Below are positions 25,493 through 34,538 of a DNA stretch of 64,000 nucleotides, one piece after another. The translations under genes and the position numbers were made by a program. The stretch covers positions 1 through 64,000 of the forward strand of contig NZ_PFGL01000067.1 in NCBI RefSeq assembly GCF_002783505.1, written 5' to 3'. Under the pieces are notes generated by a model. That model was not told the origin of the DNA, searched no databases, and was given only the letters and a program-made list of their open reading frames with translations. This DNA comes from Shewanella sp. CG12_big_fil_rev_8_21_14_0_65_47_15. Lineage in GTDB: Bacteria > Pseudomonadota > Gammaproteobacteria > Enterobacterales > Shewanellaceae. Every line of letters starts with the position of its first letter. Within the stretch, counting starts at the first letter, position 1.

Positions 25493-27592
25493 TTATTCTG
25501 CTGCAGCTTCTTTCGTTTGTGCTTCTTTAATTGACAGTCTTACACGGCCTTGACGATCCACTTCCATGACTTTAACTGTCACTTCTTGGTTCAGCTCAAG
25601 GTGATCGGACACGTTAGCCACACGCTCATCACTGATCTGTGAAATGTGTACTAAACCATCTTTGCCCGGCAGTATGTTGACGAAGGCACCGAAATCAACG
25701 ATACGGATAACCTTACCATTGTAGATACGGCCCACTTCCACTTCTGAAGTGATTTCTTCGATACGACGGATAGCTTCTTTAGTTGCTTCGCCATTCGAAG
25801 AGGCAATCTTCACTGTACCATCGTCTTCCAGTTCAATCGTAGTGCCCGTCTCTTCGGTCAGAGCGCGAATAACGGCGCCGCCTTTACCGATAACGTCACG
25901 GATTTTTTCTGGGTTGATTTTGATCGTGGTGATGCGTGGTGCATGATCAGAAATATCAGCACGATGTGAACCAATAGCTTGGTCCATCACGTTCAGGATA
26001 TGCACACGTGCACCATAGGCTTGTTGCAGTGCGATTTCCATGATTTCTTTAGTGATACCTTCGATCTTGATATCCATCTGCAGTGCAGTAATACCGTTAC
26101 GGGTACCCGCCACTTTAAAGTCCATATCACCTAAATGGTCTTCATCACCTAAGATGTCAGAAAGAACAACAAAATCATCGCCTTCTTTCACTAGACCCAT
26201 AGCGATACCGGCGACAGAAGTCTTGATAGGTACACCCGCGTCCATCAGTGCTAAAGAGGTACCACATACTGATGCCATAGAGCTTGAACCGTTAGATTCA
26301 GTGATTTCAGATACCACGCGCACGCTGTATGGGAATTCAGCCGCTGAAGGCATAACGGCATTAATACCGCGCCAAGCTAACTTACCATGGCCGATTTCGC
26401 GGCGCTTAGGTGAACCCACCATGCCGGTTTCACCAACAGAGTATGGAGGGAAGTTATAGTGCAGCATGAAACGGTTAGTGCGCTCACCCATGATGCTGTC
26501 GATCTTCTGTGCATCACGTTCAGTACCTAAAGTACAAGTCACTAGGGCTTGCGTTTCGCCACGGGTGAACAGTGCGCTACCGTGAGTACGTGGCAATACG
26601 CCCGCTAACACGCTTAATGCACGGATCATGTCGGGTTCACGACCGTCGATACGAGGCTCACCACGGATAATGCGACCACGAACCACTTTCTTCTCTAAGC
26701 TGCCCAGTAAATTGTCCACTTCACGTAGATCAACATCTGGATTGCTGGCTAATAAGGCTTCTTTTGCTGCCGCTTTAACGACAGAAACTTGAGCATAACG
26801 CTCTTGTTTAACTTGGATTTTATAGGCATCGCCTAAACCCGCTTCAGCCAACTCTTTAATTTGGGCGACTAAGGTTTCATCTTGTACTGGTGCGGTCCAA
26901 TTCCACATTGGTTTGCCAGCTTCTGCTTTAAATTCAGCAATCGCTTTAATAACCACTTGTTGTTGATCGTGACCGTAAACGACAGAACCTAACATCACTT
27001 CTTCTGGTAATGCTTGGGCTTCTGATTCCACCATTAATACTGCACTTTCGGTACCTGCAACCACTAAGTTCAGTTGGCTAGTCTCGATTTGAGCAACAGT
27101 TGGGTTCAGTACGTATTCGCCATTAATATAACCCACACGAGCCGCACCTAAAGGACCGCTGAATGGAATACCAGAAATAGCCAGTGCCGCTGAAGTACCG
27201 ATCATGGAAATGATATCTGGCTCGATTTGTGGATCGACAGAAACCACAGTGATGATCACTTGAACTTCGTTTTTGAAACCATTAGGGAAAAGAGGACGAA
27301 TTGGGCGGTCAATCAGACGAGCGATTAATGTCTCATCTTCTGAAGGACGACCTTCACGCTTAAAGAAACCACCAGGAATTTTACCCGCTGCATAGGTCTT
27401 TTCTTGATAGTTAACAGTCAGAGGGAAAAAGTCACGACCGGCTTCGGCTTCTTTTTTACCTACAACAGTGACTAACACTGTCGTGTCACCCATACTCGCT
27501 AACACGGCTGCATCGGCTTGACGCGCTATAACACCCGTTTCTAGGGTGACTGTATGTTGACCATACTCAAAACTCTTTACAATTGGATTCAC
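25493..27592 (-). CDS. pnp: Polynucleotide phosphorylase
   Basis: PNPase, about 699 residues, is the phosphorolytic 3'-5' exoribonuclease of the degradosome. There are two RNase PH domains, with the linker helix between them and the second-domain block RGETQALVTCTLGT. They are followed by a KH domain with DVIGKGGAVIRALTEETG and an S1 domain with DFGAFVNILPGKDGLVHISQ. I chose GTG 27592, which begins NPIVKSFEYGQ as in other PNPases and follows AAGGA at about 10 nt. An ATG at 27601 (three residues longer) is the alternative, but its ribosome site is too close. In E. coli pnp follows rpsO directly; here a GGDEF-EAL gene on the other strand separates them. Confidence 0.96.
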   Translation of the reverse strand: MNPIVKSFEYGQHTVTLETGVIARQADAAVLASMGDTTVLVTVVGKKEAEAGRDFFPLTVNYQEKTYAAGKIPGGFFKREGRPSEDETLIARLIDRPIRPLFPNGFKNEVQVIITVVSVDPQIEPDIISMIGTSAALAISGIPFSGPLGAARVGYINGEYVLNPTVAQIETSQLNLVVAGTESAVLMVESEAQALPEEVMLGSVVYGHDQQQVVIKAIAEFKAEAGKPMWNWTAPVQDETLVAQIKELAEAGLGDAYKIQVKQERYAQVSVVKAAAKEALLASNPDVDLREVDNLLGSLEKKVVRGRIIRGEPRIDGREPDMIRALSVLAGVLPRTHGSALFTRGETQALVTCTLGTERDAQKIDSIMGERTNRFMLHYNFPPYSVGETGMVGSPKRREIGHGKLAWRGINAVMPSAAEFPYSVRVVSEITESNGSSSMASVCGTSLALMDAGVPIKTSVAGIAMGLVKEGDDFVVLSDILGDEDHLGDMDFKVAGTRNGITALQMDIKIEGITKEIMEIALQQAYGARVHILNVMDQAIGSHRADISDHAPRITTIKINPEKIRDVIGKGGAVIRALTEETGTTIELEDDGTVKIASSNGEATKEAIRRIEEITSEVEVGRIYNGKVIRIVDFGAFVNILPGKDGLVHISQISDERVANVSDHLELNQEVTVKVMEVDRQGRVRLSIKEAQTKEAAAE

Positions 27593-27787
27593 GTGACCCA
27601 TTCCTTAATTAATGACCTTGAATTACGCGCGTAAGTATACTGCAATTAAGGACAATAGATAAAGAGCAGATAATGATGACAAAGACCTATCTTTTCACTA
27701 AAGTGGGTAAATCTACAAAGAGTTATGCTTTCATTTGATACGGAAAATCATCCCTATGGCGAAAAACAATCATAAAGGACGAGCTGA

Positions 27788-29836
27788 ATGACGGGTCGCT
27801 TTAAATCCCTGACTTGGAAACAAACTAACCTCGTCGTATTTACTGCGTTATTTTTCGCTATCGCTATTTTTATCGTTGAAATCGCCCTCGTTGTCGTCTC
27901 AACCAAACAACAACTGACCACCACACAGCAGGAACTGCTCGATTCAGTAGAGCAGCCCGCAGCCAATGCCGTTTGGGCCTTAGATGATAATTTAGCGAAG
28001 CAGACCTTAGAAGGTGCGATCAAAGTCGAACATGTAGGCTCGGCGGTGATTGAGCTCGATGATGGTTCAATGTTTGTTTCCGTCAGTAATAATAAAAAAA
28101 ATAACTCGCAAACATTTATCAGCCTCAGCAATAAACTCTTCGATGATCTGAAAGAAATTTCTCGGCCCTTATACCGCCCCTTCTATTTTGAAGGCACTCA
28201 AAAACAGCAGCTTATCGGCACTCTGACTATTTTTTACGACACCCAAGAGTTGACCAACACCCTGTTTTCACAATTAAAATTGGGGTTCCTTGCCACATTG
28301 GCCCGCGCCCTATTGCTCACCTTAGTGCTCTCGGTGGTATTCCACCGTTTCTTGACCCAGCCAATAGCGAGAATAAGCGAAGCGATTGATAAGATTGAGC
28401 CCGATTCGCCGGATGAAAATTTACTCCCCATGTCCAGCGCCCATAAGGATGACGAATTAGGCTTAGTGACCTCTAAGTTTAATCAAATCCTGATCCAATT
28501 TAGTCAGACACAATCTAAACTGCGAAAAATGGCGACCCGCGATCCGCTTACTGGATTACCAAATAGAACACTATTACTCGAAACCATCGCAGTCACGATT
28601 CAACGCTCCCGTGTACAGAAGCGCAGCTTTGCCTTGATGTTTATCGACTTAGATCGCTTTAAAAATATCAATGACTCCCTCGGCCACGCGCTGGGCGATC
28701 AGTTTTTAGCCAGAATAGCCCGCATGCTAGAACGTTTTGTGGGCGATAAAGGCACTGTCTCCCGTTTAGGGGGCGATGAATTTGTGATATTAGCCGATTC
28801 GGTACATTCCCCTGATCAAGCGGCAGACTTTGTCGATAAACTGTTAGTTCAGCTCAATGTGCCTATTCAGCTCAATGAGCATGCAATCCACCCGGCCGCG
28901 TCTATTGGTATTTCAATTTATCCCGAAGACGGCAATAGCGCGGAGGATCTTATCCGCCATGCGGATATCGCCATGTACAGTGCAAAGGCGGCGGGCTCCA
29001 ATCAATGGGCCTTCTTCAAGCAACAGATGACCGAACGCGCGGCGGTACGCTTACGCACCGAAGCATCATTACATGATGCACTGAAAAACAATGAATTTTT
29101 ACTTTATTTCCAACCTAAACTCGATCTGCAGACAGGTAAAGTTATCGCCTGTGAAGCCCTTATTCGTTGGCAAAAAGACGGCCGTTTAATCAGCCCTATG
29201 TCATTTATTCCCGTGGCCGAAGAAACCGGCATCATTATTCCCATTGGCCGCTGGGTGATAGAGCAAAGCTGTAAAACCTTAAGGGAATGGCAGAAAAAAT
29301 ATCACTATGCGATCCCGATTGCGATTAATGTTGCATCGCAACAATTTGCCGATGCAAGCCTAGTCTCAGATATCAAACAAATGGCGCTGCGCTATCAGAT
29401 CCAACCTGAGCTGTTAGAAATAGAGATCACCGAAACCTCATTAATGAACGACATTGAACTGGCCATCGTTAAGCTTGAGCAATTGAAATCCGCGGGGTTT
29501 GGTATCGCAGTAGACGATTTTGGGACTGGATATTCTTCACTCTCATACCTGCGGCATCTTCCCATCACGACGATGAAGATTGACCGTTGTTTTGTATCGG
29601 ATTTACCGTGCGACAGTGCAATTGCATCCACTATCTTAATGCTTGGTAAGCAGCTCAATTTAACGATCGTTGCCGAAGGGATTGAGAATGAGCTTCAGCT
29701 CGATTGGCTTAAGGAAAATCGATGCCAGATTGGACAAGGTTTCTATTTTAGCCAACCTTTGCCCCAAGCAGATTTTGAAGCCCTCTATATTGCAAGCCAA
29801 ACCGCGAGCATTGCCCATATCGATGGCAAGTGGTAG
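27788..29836 (+). CDS. Membrane-bound GGDEF-EAL c-di-GMP enzyme
   Basis: A 682-residue signalling protein. Order: helix 1 (about 15-37), a periplasmic sensor of about 128 residues, helix 2 (about 166-187), a HAMP-like linker (188-240), a GGDEF domain with an intact RLGGDEF site (328-332) and an EAL domain with EALIRW (456-458), INVASQQF, EITET, DDFGTGYSSL, MKIDR and EGIENE. Both catalytic sets look intact, so it may make and break c-di-GMP. The product-inhibition RxxD site is not seen before GGDEF, so cyclase activity may not be feedback-inhibited. AAAGGA precedes the ATG. It is placed between pnp and rpsO, opposite to both, and a 7-bp tandem repeat begins one base after its stop. Confidence 0.92.
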   Translation: MTGRFKSLTWKQTNLVVFTALFFAIAIFIVEIALVVVSTKQQLTTTQQELLDSVEQPAANAVWALDDNLAKQTLEGAIKVEHVGSAVIELDDGSMFVSVSNNKKNNSQTFISLSNKLFDDLKEISRPLYRPFYFEGTQKQQLIGTLTIFYDTQELTNTLFSQLKLGFLATLARALLLTLVLSVVFHRFLTQPIARISEAIDKIEPDSPDENLLPMSSAHKDDELGLVTSKFNQILIQFSQTQSKLRKMATRDPLTGLPNRTLLLETIAVTIQRSRVQKRSFALMFIDLDRFKNINDSLGHALGDQFLARIARMLERFVGDKGTVSRLGGDEFVILADSVHSPDQAADFVDKLLVQLNVPIQLNEHAIHPAASIGISIYPEDGNSAEDLIRHADIAMYSAKAAGSNQWAFFKQQMTERAAVRLRTEASLHDALKNNEFLLYFQPKLDLQTGKVIACEALIRWQKDGRLISPMSFIPVAEETGIIIPIGRWVIEQSCKTLREWQKKYHYAIPIAINVASQQFADASLVSDIKQMALRYQIQPELLEIEITETSLMNDIELAIVKLEQLKSAGFGIAVDDFGTGYSSLSYLRHLPITTMKIDRCFVSDLPCDSAIASTILMLGKQLNLTIVAEGIENELQLDWLKENRCQIGQGFYFSQPLPQADFEALYIASQTASIAHIDGKW

Positions 29837-29837
29837 A

Positions 29838-29927
29838 GGTTGACGGTTGACGGTTGACGGTTGACGGTTGACGGTTGACGGTTGACGGTTGACGGTTGAC
29901 GGTTGACGGTTGACGGTTGACGGTTGA
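29838..29927 (+). repeat. 7-bp tandem repeat array, unit GGTTGAC
   Basis: Twelve perfect, uninterrupted copies of GGTTGAC (29838-29921) and a final partial GGTTGA. The array starts one base after the GGDEF-EAL stop codon and ends about 30 bp before the terminator shared with rpsO. The unit is not a multiple of three and carries a stop in every frame every 21 nt, so it is not translated. Perfect tandem copies of this kind vary in number by slippage, so the array should be polymorphic between strains. Confidence 0.97.
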
Positions 29928-29958
29928 GCAACATAGAGAAAACCAGATTTAGAACAAT

Positions 29959-29985
29959 AAAAAAGGAGGCTAAGCCTCCTTTTTT
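29959..29985. terminator. Bidirectional terminator between GGDEF-EAL gene and rpsO
   Basis: AAAAAAGGAGGC (29959-29970) and GCCTCCTTTTTT (29974-29985) form a 12-bp stem with a 3-nt loop and strong T-runs on both strands. Confidence 0.9.
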
Positions 29986-30003
29986 ACGTTAGTCGACGTG
30001 AGA

Positions 30004-30273
30004 TTAACGACGTAGACCTAACTTTTGGATCAGTGCGTTGTAACGCTCTGCATCAGTACGCTTCAGGTAAGCAGTTAACTTACGACGCGCGCTAACCATG
30101 CGTAACAGACCACGACGTGAGTGGTGATCATGGATGTGCTCTTTGAAGTGATCTTGCAAATGGTTGATTTGCGCAGTTAACAAAGCAACTTGAACTTCAG
30201 TTGAACCAGTGTCGTTTTCGCCACGGCCAAATTCAGCCAGGATTTTTGCTTTCGCTTCAGTACTTAGTGACAT
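30004..30273 (-). CDS. rpsO: 30S ribosomal protein S15
   Basis: S15, 89 residues, binds 16S rRNA early in assembly of the small-subunit platform. The sequence from MSLSTEAKAKI through DTGSTEVQVALL and HHSRRGLLRMVS to LGLRR matches the family over its full length. I chose ATG 30273 (GGAGAG upstream); a four-residue longer start is not conserved. In E. coli S15 represses its own mRNA through a leader pseudoknot; the 143-nt gap to truB could hold one but I could not fold it. It is the last gene of the rimP-nusA-infB-rbfA-truB-rpsO block. Confidence 0.97.
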   Translation of the reverse strand: MSLSTEAKAKILAEFGRGENDTGSTEVQVALLTAQINHLQDHFKEHIHDHHSRRGLLRMVSARRKLTAYLKRTDAERYNALIQKLGLRR

Positions 30274-30416
30274 GTGTCTCTCCAAATATATAGTATGAAT
30301 CCCTAGCCGATCACTAACTCAGCCAGAGGGCGCGCTATTCTACCCATAATCCAACCCTAGCGCAATAACAGGCTGGTCTTAATCGAACAATGATTTCGAA
30401 TCGGTTCAATACGCGA

Positions 30417-31364
30417 CTATGCCGGCTCGTCATGGATAACAATGAGTCGCTTAGGCGCTAACAGACCGTCAGCATTCATCGCCCCAATGCCAACAAATCG
30501 ATGGGCATCCCCTAGGGTAATACGTACTAATTTATCGGCCTCTAACCCCGCAACACGTACCGCTTGCCCCTGCATCAGATAGGCTGCACTGGCATCGGGT
30601 ACATTCACCTCGGGAAAATCGGCAACGGCAGTATCCATAGGCAATAGCAGAGGATCGAGTAACAGGCTCAGCTCTATCTGCTGCTCGTGGGCCCTGGCAA
30701 CGAGAGTTTCAAGCTGCTCAAGGGTGACCATTTTAGCATAGGGATACTGAGCGACTTGGGTGCGGCGCAGCATGATCACATGGGCACCACAGCCAAGCAT
30801 TTCACCTAAATCATCGATAATAGTGCGAATATAAGTGCCCTTCGAACAATGGATGTCCAAGGTCAACTCATCACCTTCGAGCTTGATAAAGTTAAGCTCA
30901 AATACCCTGATAGGCCGCGCTTCACGGGGCACTTCAATGCCTTCACGCGCATATTTATACAGGGGCTGTCCCTGATATTTTAGTGCAGAGTACATTGAAG
31001 GCACTTGCATTGTATCGCCACGGAAATGCTCGAGCGCAGCCATTAGTTGTGTCTCGGTAAAATCCATGGGACGCGTCTGCACCACTTCACCATCGGAATC
31101 ACTGGTATCGGTGCGCTGGCCCAGTTTTGCCGTCACTAGATAACGTTTATCAGCATCTAACAAATGCTGTGAAAACTTGGTCGCCTCGCCTAAACATACG
31201 GGCAGCATGCCTGTGGCTAGCGGATCGAGCGCGCCCGTGTGCCCAGCTTTATTCGCATTAAAAAAGCGTTTTACCCGTTGCAGCGCAAAGTTGGAACTCA
31301 TGCCTGTGGCTTTGTCCAACAACACGATACCGTCGATAAAGCGGCCTTTTGGACGACGAGCCAT
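30417..31364 (-). CDS. truB: tRNA pseudouridine-55 synthase
   Basis: TruB, 315 residues, makes pseudouridine 55 in the T-loop of tRNAs. Motif I KATGMSSN and the catalytic block GALDPLATG (Asp47) are visible, together with KRYLVTAKLG, VPSMYSALKYQGQPLY and the C-terminal PUA-like region. The start overlaps the rbfA stop by one base (TAATG arrangement), so translation is probably coupled. Confidence 0.97.
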   Translation of the reverse strand: MARRPKGRFIDGIVLLDKATGMSSNFALQRVKRFFNANKAGHTGALDPLATGMLPVCLGEATKFSQHLLDADKRYLVTAKLGQRTDTSDSDGEVVQTRPMDFTETQLMAALEHFRGDTMQVPSMYSALKYQGQPLYKYAREGIEVPREARPIRVFELNFIKLEGDELTLDIHCSKGTYIRTIIDDLGEMLGCGAHVIMLRRTQVAQYPYAKMVTLEQLETLVARAHEQQIELSLLLDPLLLPMDTAVADFPEVNVPDASAAYLMQGQAVRVAGLEADKLVRITLGDAHRFVGIGAMNADGLLAPKRLIVIHDEPA

Positions 31365-31807
31365 TAATCTTTACCTTCCGTATCTTCGGTATCGTCCGTC
31401 GCGTCCACATCTTGGACATCTTCAGCGCTGCCAAATTGCTGCTGTTTCGCTTTGTCTTGGTTGATCACTTGGCTGACGAGGTTAGACATGCGCATCCCCT
31501 CAACCAATGAGCTATCGTAGACAAAACGCAGCTCAGGCATAACTCGTAGCTTCATCCGGCCAGCCACAAGGGTGCGAATATAAGGCGCGGCGCTGATCAG
31601 AGCGTTGAGCTTTTCCTGCACAACTTCTTTGTCTTCCTCAAAGAAGGTCACAAAGACCTTGGCGTAACTTAAATCACGGGAGACATCGACGTCATTCACG
31701 GTAACAAAACCAATACGGGGGTCTTTCATGTCGCGCTGCAACACCAGAGCAAGCTCTTGCTGTAACTGCTGCGCTATGCGACGTGTACGACTGAATTCTT
31801 TTGCCAT
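31364..31807 (-). CDS. rbfA: Ribosome-binding factor A
   Basis: RbfA, 147 residues, is a KH-like factor for late 30S maturation and cold growth. Family marks: SRTRRIAQQLQQELALVLQRDMKDPR near the N-terminus and VTVNDVDVSRDLSYAKVFVTF. The C-terminal 30 residues are acidic (Asp/Glu-rich) and extend beyond the fold. It lies between infB and truB. Confidence 0.97.
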   Translation of the reverse strand: MAKEFSRTRRIAQQLQQELALVLQRDMKDPRIGFVTVNDVDVSRDLSYAKVFVTFFEEDKEVVQEKLNALISAAPYIRTLVAGRMKLRVMPELRFVYDSSLVEGMRMSNLVSQVINQDKAKQQQFGSAEDVQDVDATDDTEDTEGKD

Positions 31808-31870
31808 AATATCTGTACCATAGCTAATGTCATTAAATCGAAAGGGCGGCTAATGCCGCCCTCTTTATCG

Positions 31871-34513
31871 TTACAGAGTACGTGCCACTTCGATGGTTTC
31901 GAATACTTCGATTTGGTCGCCTACGCGAACATCGTTGTAGTTCTTAACGCCGATACCACATTCCATACCGTTGCGAACTTCGTTAACGTCATCTTTAAAG
32001 CGACGCAGTGATTCGAGTTCACCTTCGAAGATCACCACGTTATCACGCAGTACGCGAATTGGTGCGCTACGCTTGATGGTACCTTCGGTCACCATACAAC
32101 CAGCAATCGCCCCCAGCTTAGGTGATTTGAACACGTCACGAACTTCAGCCAGACCGATAATTTGTTGTTTGAACTCAGGAGACAGCATACCTGTCATCGC
32201 CGCTTTCACTTCATCAATCAAATTATAGATAACGCTGTAGTAACGTAAATCAACGCTTTCACTCTCGATGGTCTTACGCGCCTGTGCATCGGCACGCACG
32301 TTAAAGCCAACCATGATAGCGTTAGACGCTGCGGCTAAGGTCGCATCGGTTTCGGTCAGTGCGCCCACACCGCGAGCGATGATGTTCACTTTCACTTCGT
32401 CGGTAGACAGACCCGTTAACGAGTCGGTAATCGCTTCCAGTGAACCTTGTACGTCAGCTTTAAGAACGATGTTCAGTTCTTTCACTTCGCCGTCTGTCAT
32501 GTTCGCAAACATGTTTTCAAGCTTAGATTTCTGTTGACGAGCTAATTTCACATCACGGAACTTGCCTTGACGATACAGGGCAACTTCACGGGCTTTACGC
32601 TCGTCACGTACGACTGTGGCTTCATCACCGGCTGACGGTACGCCAGACAGACCCAGAATTTCAACAGGGATTGATGGACCCGCTTCAGTGATTGAACGAC
32701 CGTTCTCGTCCTTCATCGCACGGATTTTACCGTACTCAAGGCCACATAGAACGATATCGCCTTGGCGCAGCGTTCCTTCCTGAACCAGGATTGTTGCCAC
32801 AGGGCCACGACCTTTATCCAGTTGGGATTCGATAACCACACCCGCAGCCATACCATCACGTACCGCTTTAAGCTCTAGAACTTCCGCCTGCAGTAGGATA
32901 CCTTCGAGTAGATCATCAACGCCTTCACCTGTCTTAGCAGATACGAAGGCGAACATGTTGTCTCCACCCCAATCTTCAGACATAACGCCGTGTTGCGACA
33001 GTTCACTCTTAACGCGATCGATATCCGCTTCCGGTTTATCCATCTTGTTCACTGCGACGATTAACGGCACGTTACCCGCTTTCGCGTGTTGGATAGCTTC
33101 GATCGTCTGTGGCATTACACCGTCATCGGCCGCAACCACTAATACAACGATATCGGTCGCCTTGGCACCGCGGGCACGCATTGCGGTAAACGCGGCGTGG
33201 CCAGGGGTATCGAGGAAAGTGATCATGCCGTTTTCAGTCTCAACATGGTATGCACCAATATGCTGAGTAATACCACCGGCTTCACCGGCAGCAACCTTGG
33301 CGCGACGAATATAATCGAGCAAAGAGGTCTTACCGTGATCCACGTGACCCATGATGGTCACAACCGGTGCACGGGATTCCAGCTTAACGCCGTCCTCATC
33401 GTCACGGTCTAACAAGACTTGATGCTCAAGTTCGTTTTCACGAATTAGCACCACTTTGTGACCCATTTCTTCGGCAACTAACTGGGCAGTCTCTTGATCT
33501 AACACTTGGTTGATCGTGACCATAGAGCCCATTTTCATCATTTGCTTGATGATTTCAGTCGCTTTCACCGCCATTAAATGCGCCAGTTCAGAAACAGTCA
33601 CAGTTTCACCGATACGCACATCACGGCTTACGGCAGCAACAGGCTTGTTGAAGCCGTGGGCCATAGACTCGGGTGCAGTGCTGCGGTTACGCATGTGCTT
33701 TTCACGGCCATCACGGGCATCTTTGCCGCCACGCTTCTTAGCGTTGCTCTTGTTACGAGCACGACGACCGCGTTTTTCTTCATCCAGATCAGAGGTATCT
33801 TCGGCAGCACGGGCTACTTTAGAGGTGGTGATGTGGTGATCGCCATTTCTTTCAGCTTCTATACGTTGACGCTCTTCTTCGGCCCAACGCTTAGAGTTTT
33901 CTTCCGCCAATAGACGGGCTTTTTCGGCCGCTTTTGCCGCTTCTTCATCTTGCTTGCGTTTAGTCGCCGCTTCTTGCGCCGCTTTTAAACGCTCTGCTTC
34001 TAAACGTGCCGCTTCTGCTTCTGGAGAAGCATCTTTGGTTACTTTCACTTCTGCCGCCGCTTTGGCTTTTGCCTTGGCTTCCGCTTCTGCTTTAGCCTTA
34101 GCTTCCGCCTCAGCTTTCGCCTTGGCCGCTTGAGCCGCTTCCGCTTCGGCCTTTGCTTTTGCTAATGCTTCAGCTTCCGCTTTCGCCTCTTCTTCCGCTT
34201 TTAGCACAGCGTCATTCACATCACGCTTAACGAAGGTGCGGGTTTTACGCACTTCCACTTTCACATCTTTAGATTGACCGCCATTACCGGCTACGCTCAG
34301 GGTTGATACCGTTTTGCGCTGCAGCGTCATTTTAGTCGGGGCACTCTCGCCACCGTGCTGCTTTTTCAGATAATCCAGTAACTGCTGCTTTTCAGCTTCA
34401 GATACATTATCGGCTTGGCCTTTCTTAATACCTGCCTGAGCGAATTGCTCAATCAGACGTTCAACACTTTTACCCACTTCCGTGGCCAATTTCTCTACGG
34501 TAGTATCTGCCAT
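31871..34513 (-). CDS. infB: Translation initiation factor IF-2
   Basis: IF-2, 880 residues, is the GTPase that brings fMet-tRNA to the 30S subunit. Order: a small N-terminal helical domain (1-50), a long Ala/Glu/Lys-rich coiled segment (about 100-225) with heptad-like AEAKAK repeats, a second IF2-N domain, the G-domain with GHVDHGKT, DTPGHAAF and NKMDKP, then beta-barrel and C-terminal fMet-binding domains. The low-complexity segment is expected in gammaproteobacterial IF-2. Internal starts giving shorter isoforms are known in E. coli; they cannot be judged here. It follows nusA by 25 nt. Confidence 0.97.
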   Translation of the reverse strand: MADTTVEKLATEVGKSVERLIEQFAQAGIKKGQADNVSEAEKQQLLDYLKKQHGGESAPTKMTLQRKTVSTLSVAGNGGQSKDVKVEVRKTRTFVKRDVNDAVLKAEEEAKAEAEALAKAKAEAEAAQAAKAKAEAEAKAKAEAEAKAKAKAAAEVKVTKDASPEAEAARLEAERLKAAQEAATKRKQDEEAAKAAEKARLLAEENSKRWAEEERQRIEAERNGDHHITTSKVARAAEDTSDLDEEKRGRRARNKSNAKKRGGKDARDGREKHMRNRSTAPESMAHGFNKPVAAVSRDVRIGETVTVSELAHLMAVKATEIIKQMMKMGSMVTINQVLDQETAQLVAEEMGHKVVLIRENELEHQVLLDRDDEDGVKLESRAPVVTIMGHVDHGKTSLLDYIRRAKVAAGEAGGITQHIGAYHVETENGMITFLDTPGHAAFTAMRARGAKATDIVVLVVAADDGVMPQTIEAIQHAKAGNVPLIVAVNKMDKPEADIDRVKSELSQHGVMSEDWGGDNMFAFVSAKTGEGVDDLLEGILLQAEVLELKAVRDGMAAGVVIESQLDKGRGPVATILVQEGTLRQGDIVLCGLEYGKIRAMKDENGRSITEAGPSIPVEILGLSGVPSAGDEATVVRDERKAREVALYRQGKFRDVKLARQQKSKLENMFANMTDGEVKELNIVLKADVQGSLEAITDSLTGLSTDEVKVNIIARGVGALTETDATLAAASNAIMVGFNVRADAQARKTIESESVDLRYYSVIYNLIDEVKAAMTGMLSPEFKQQIIGLAEVRDVFKSPKLGAIAGCMVTEGTIKRSAPIRVLRDNVVIFEGELESLRRFKDDVNEVRNGMECGIGVKNYNDVRVGDQIEVFETIEVARTL

Positions 34514-34538
34514 CAGTTAAATCCCCCTGTTGATCGAC

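Noticed and set aside
29838..29927. CRISPR-like repeat array
   Set aside because: The units are 7 bp and directly adjacent, with no spacers, and no cas genes are near.
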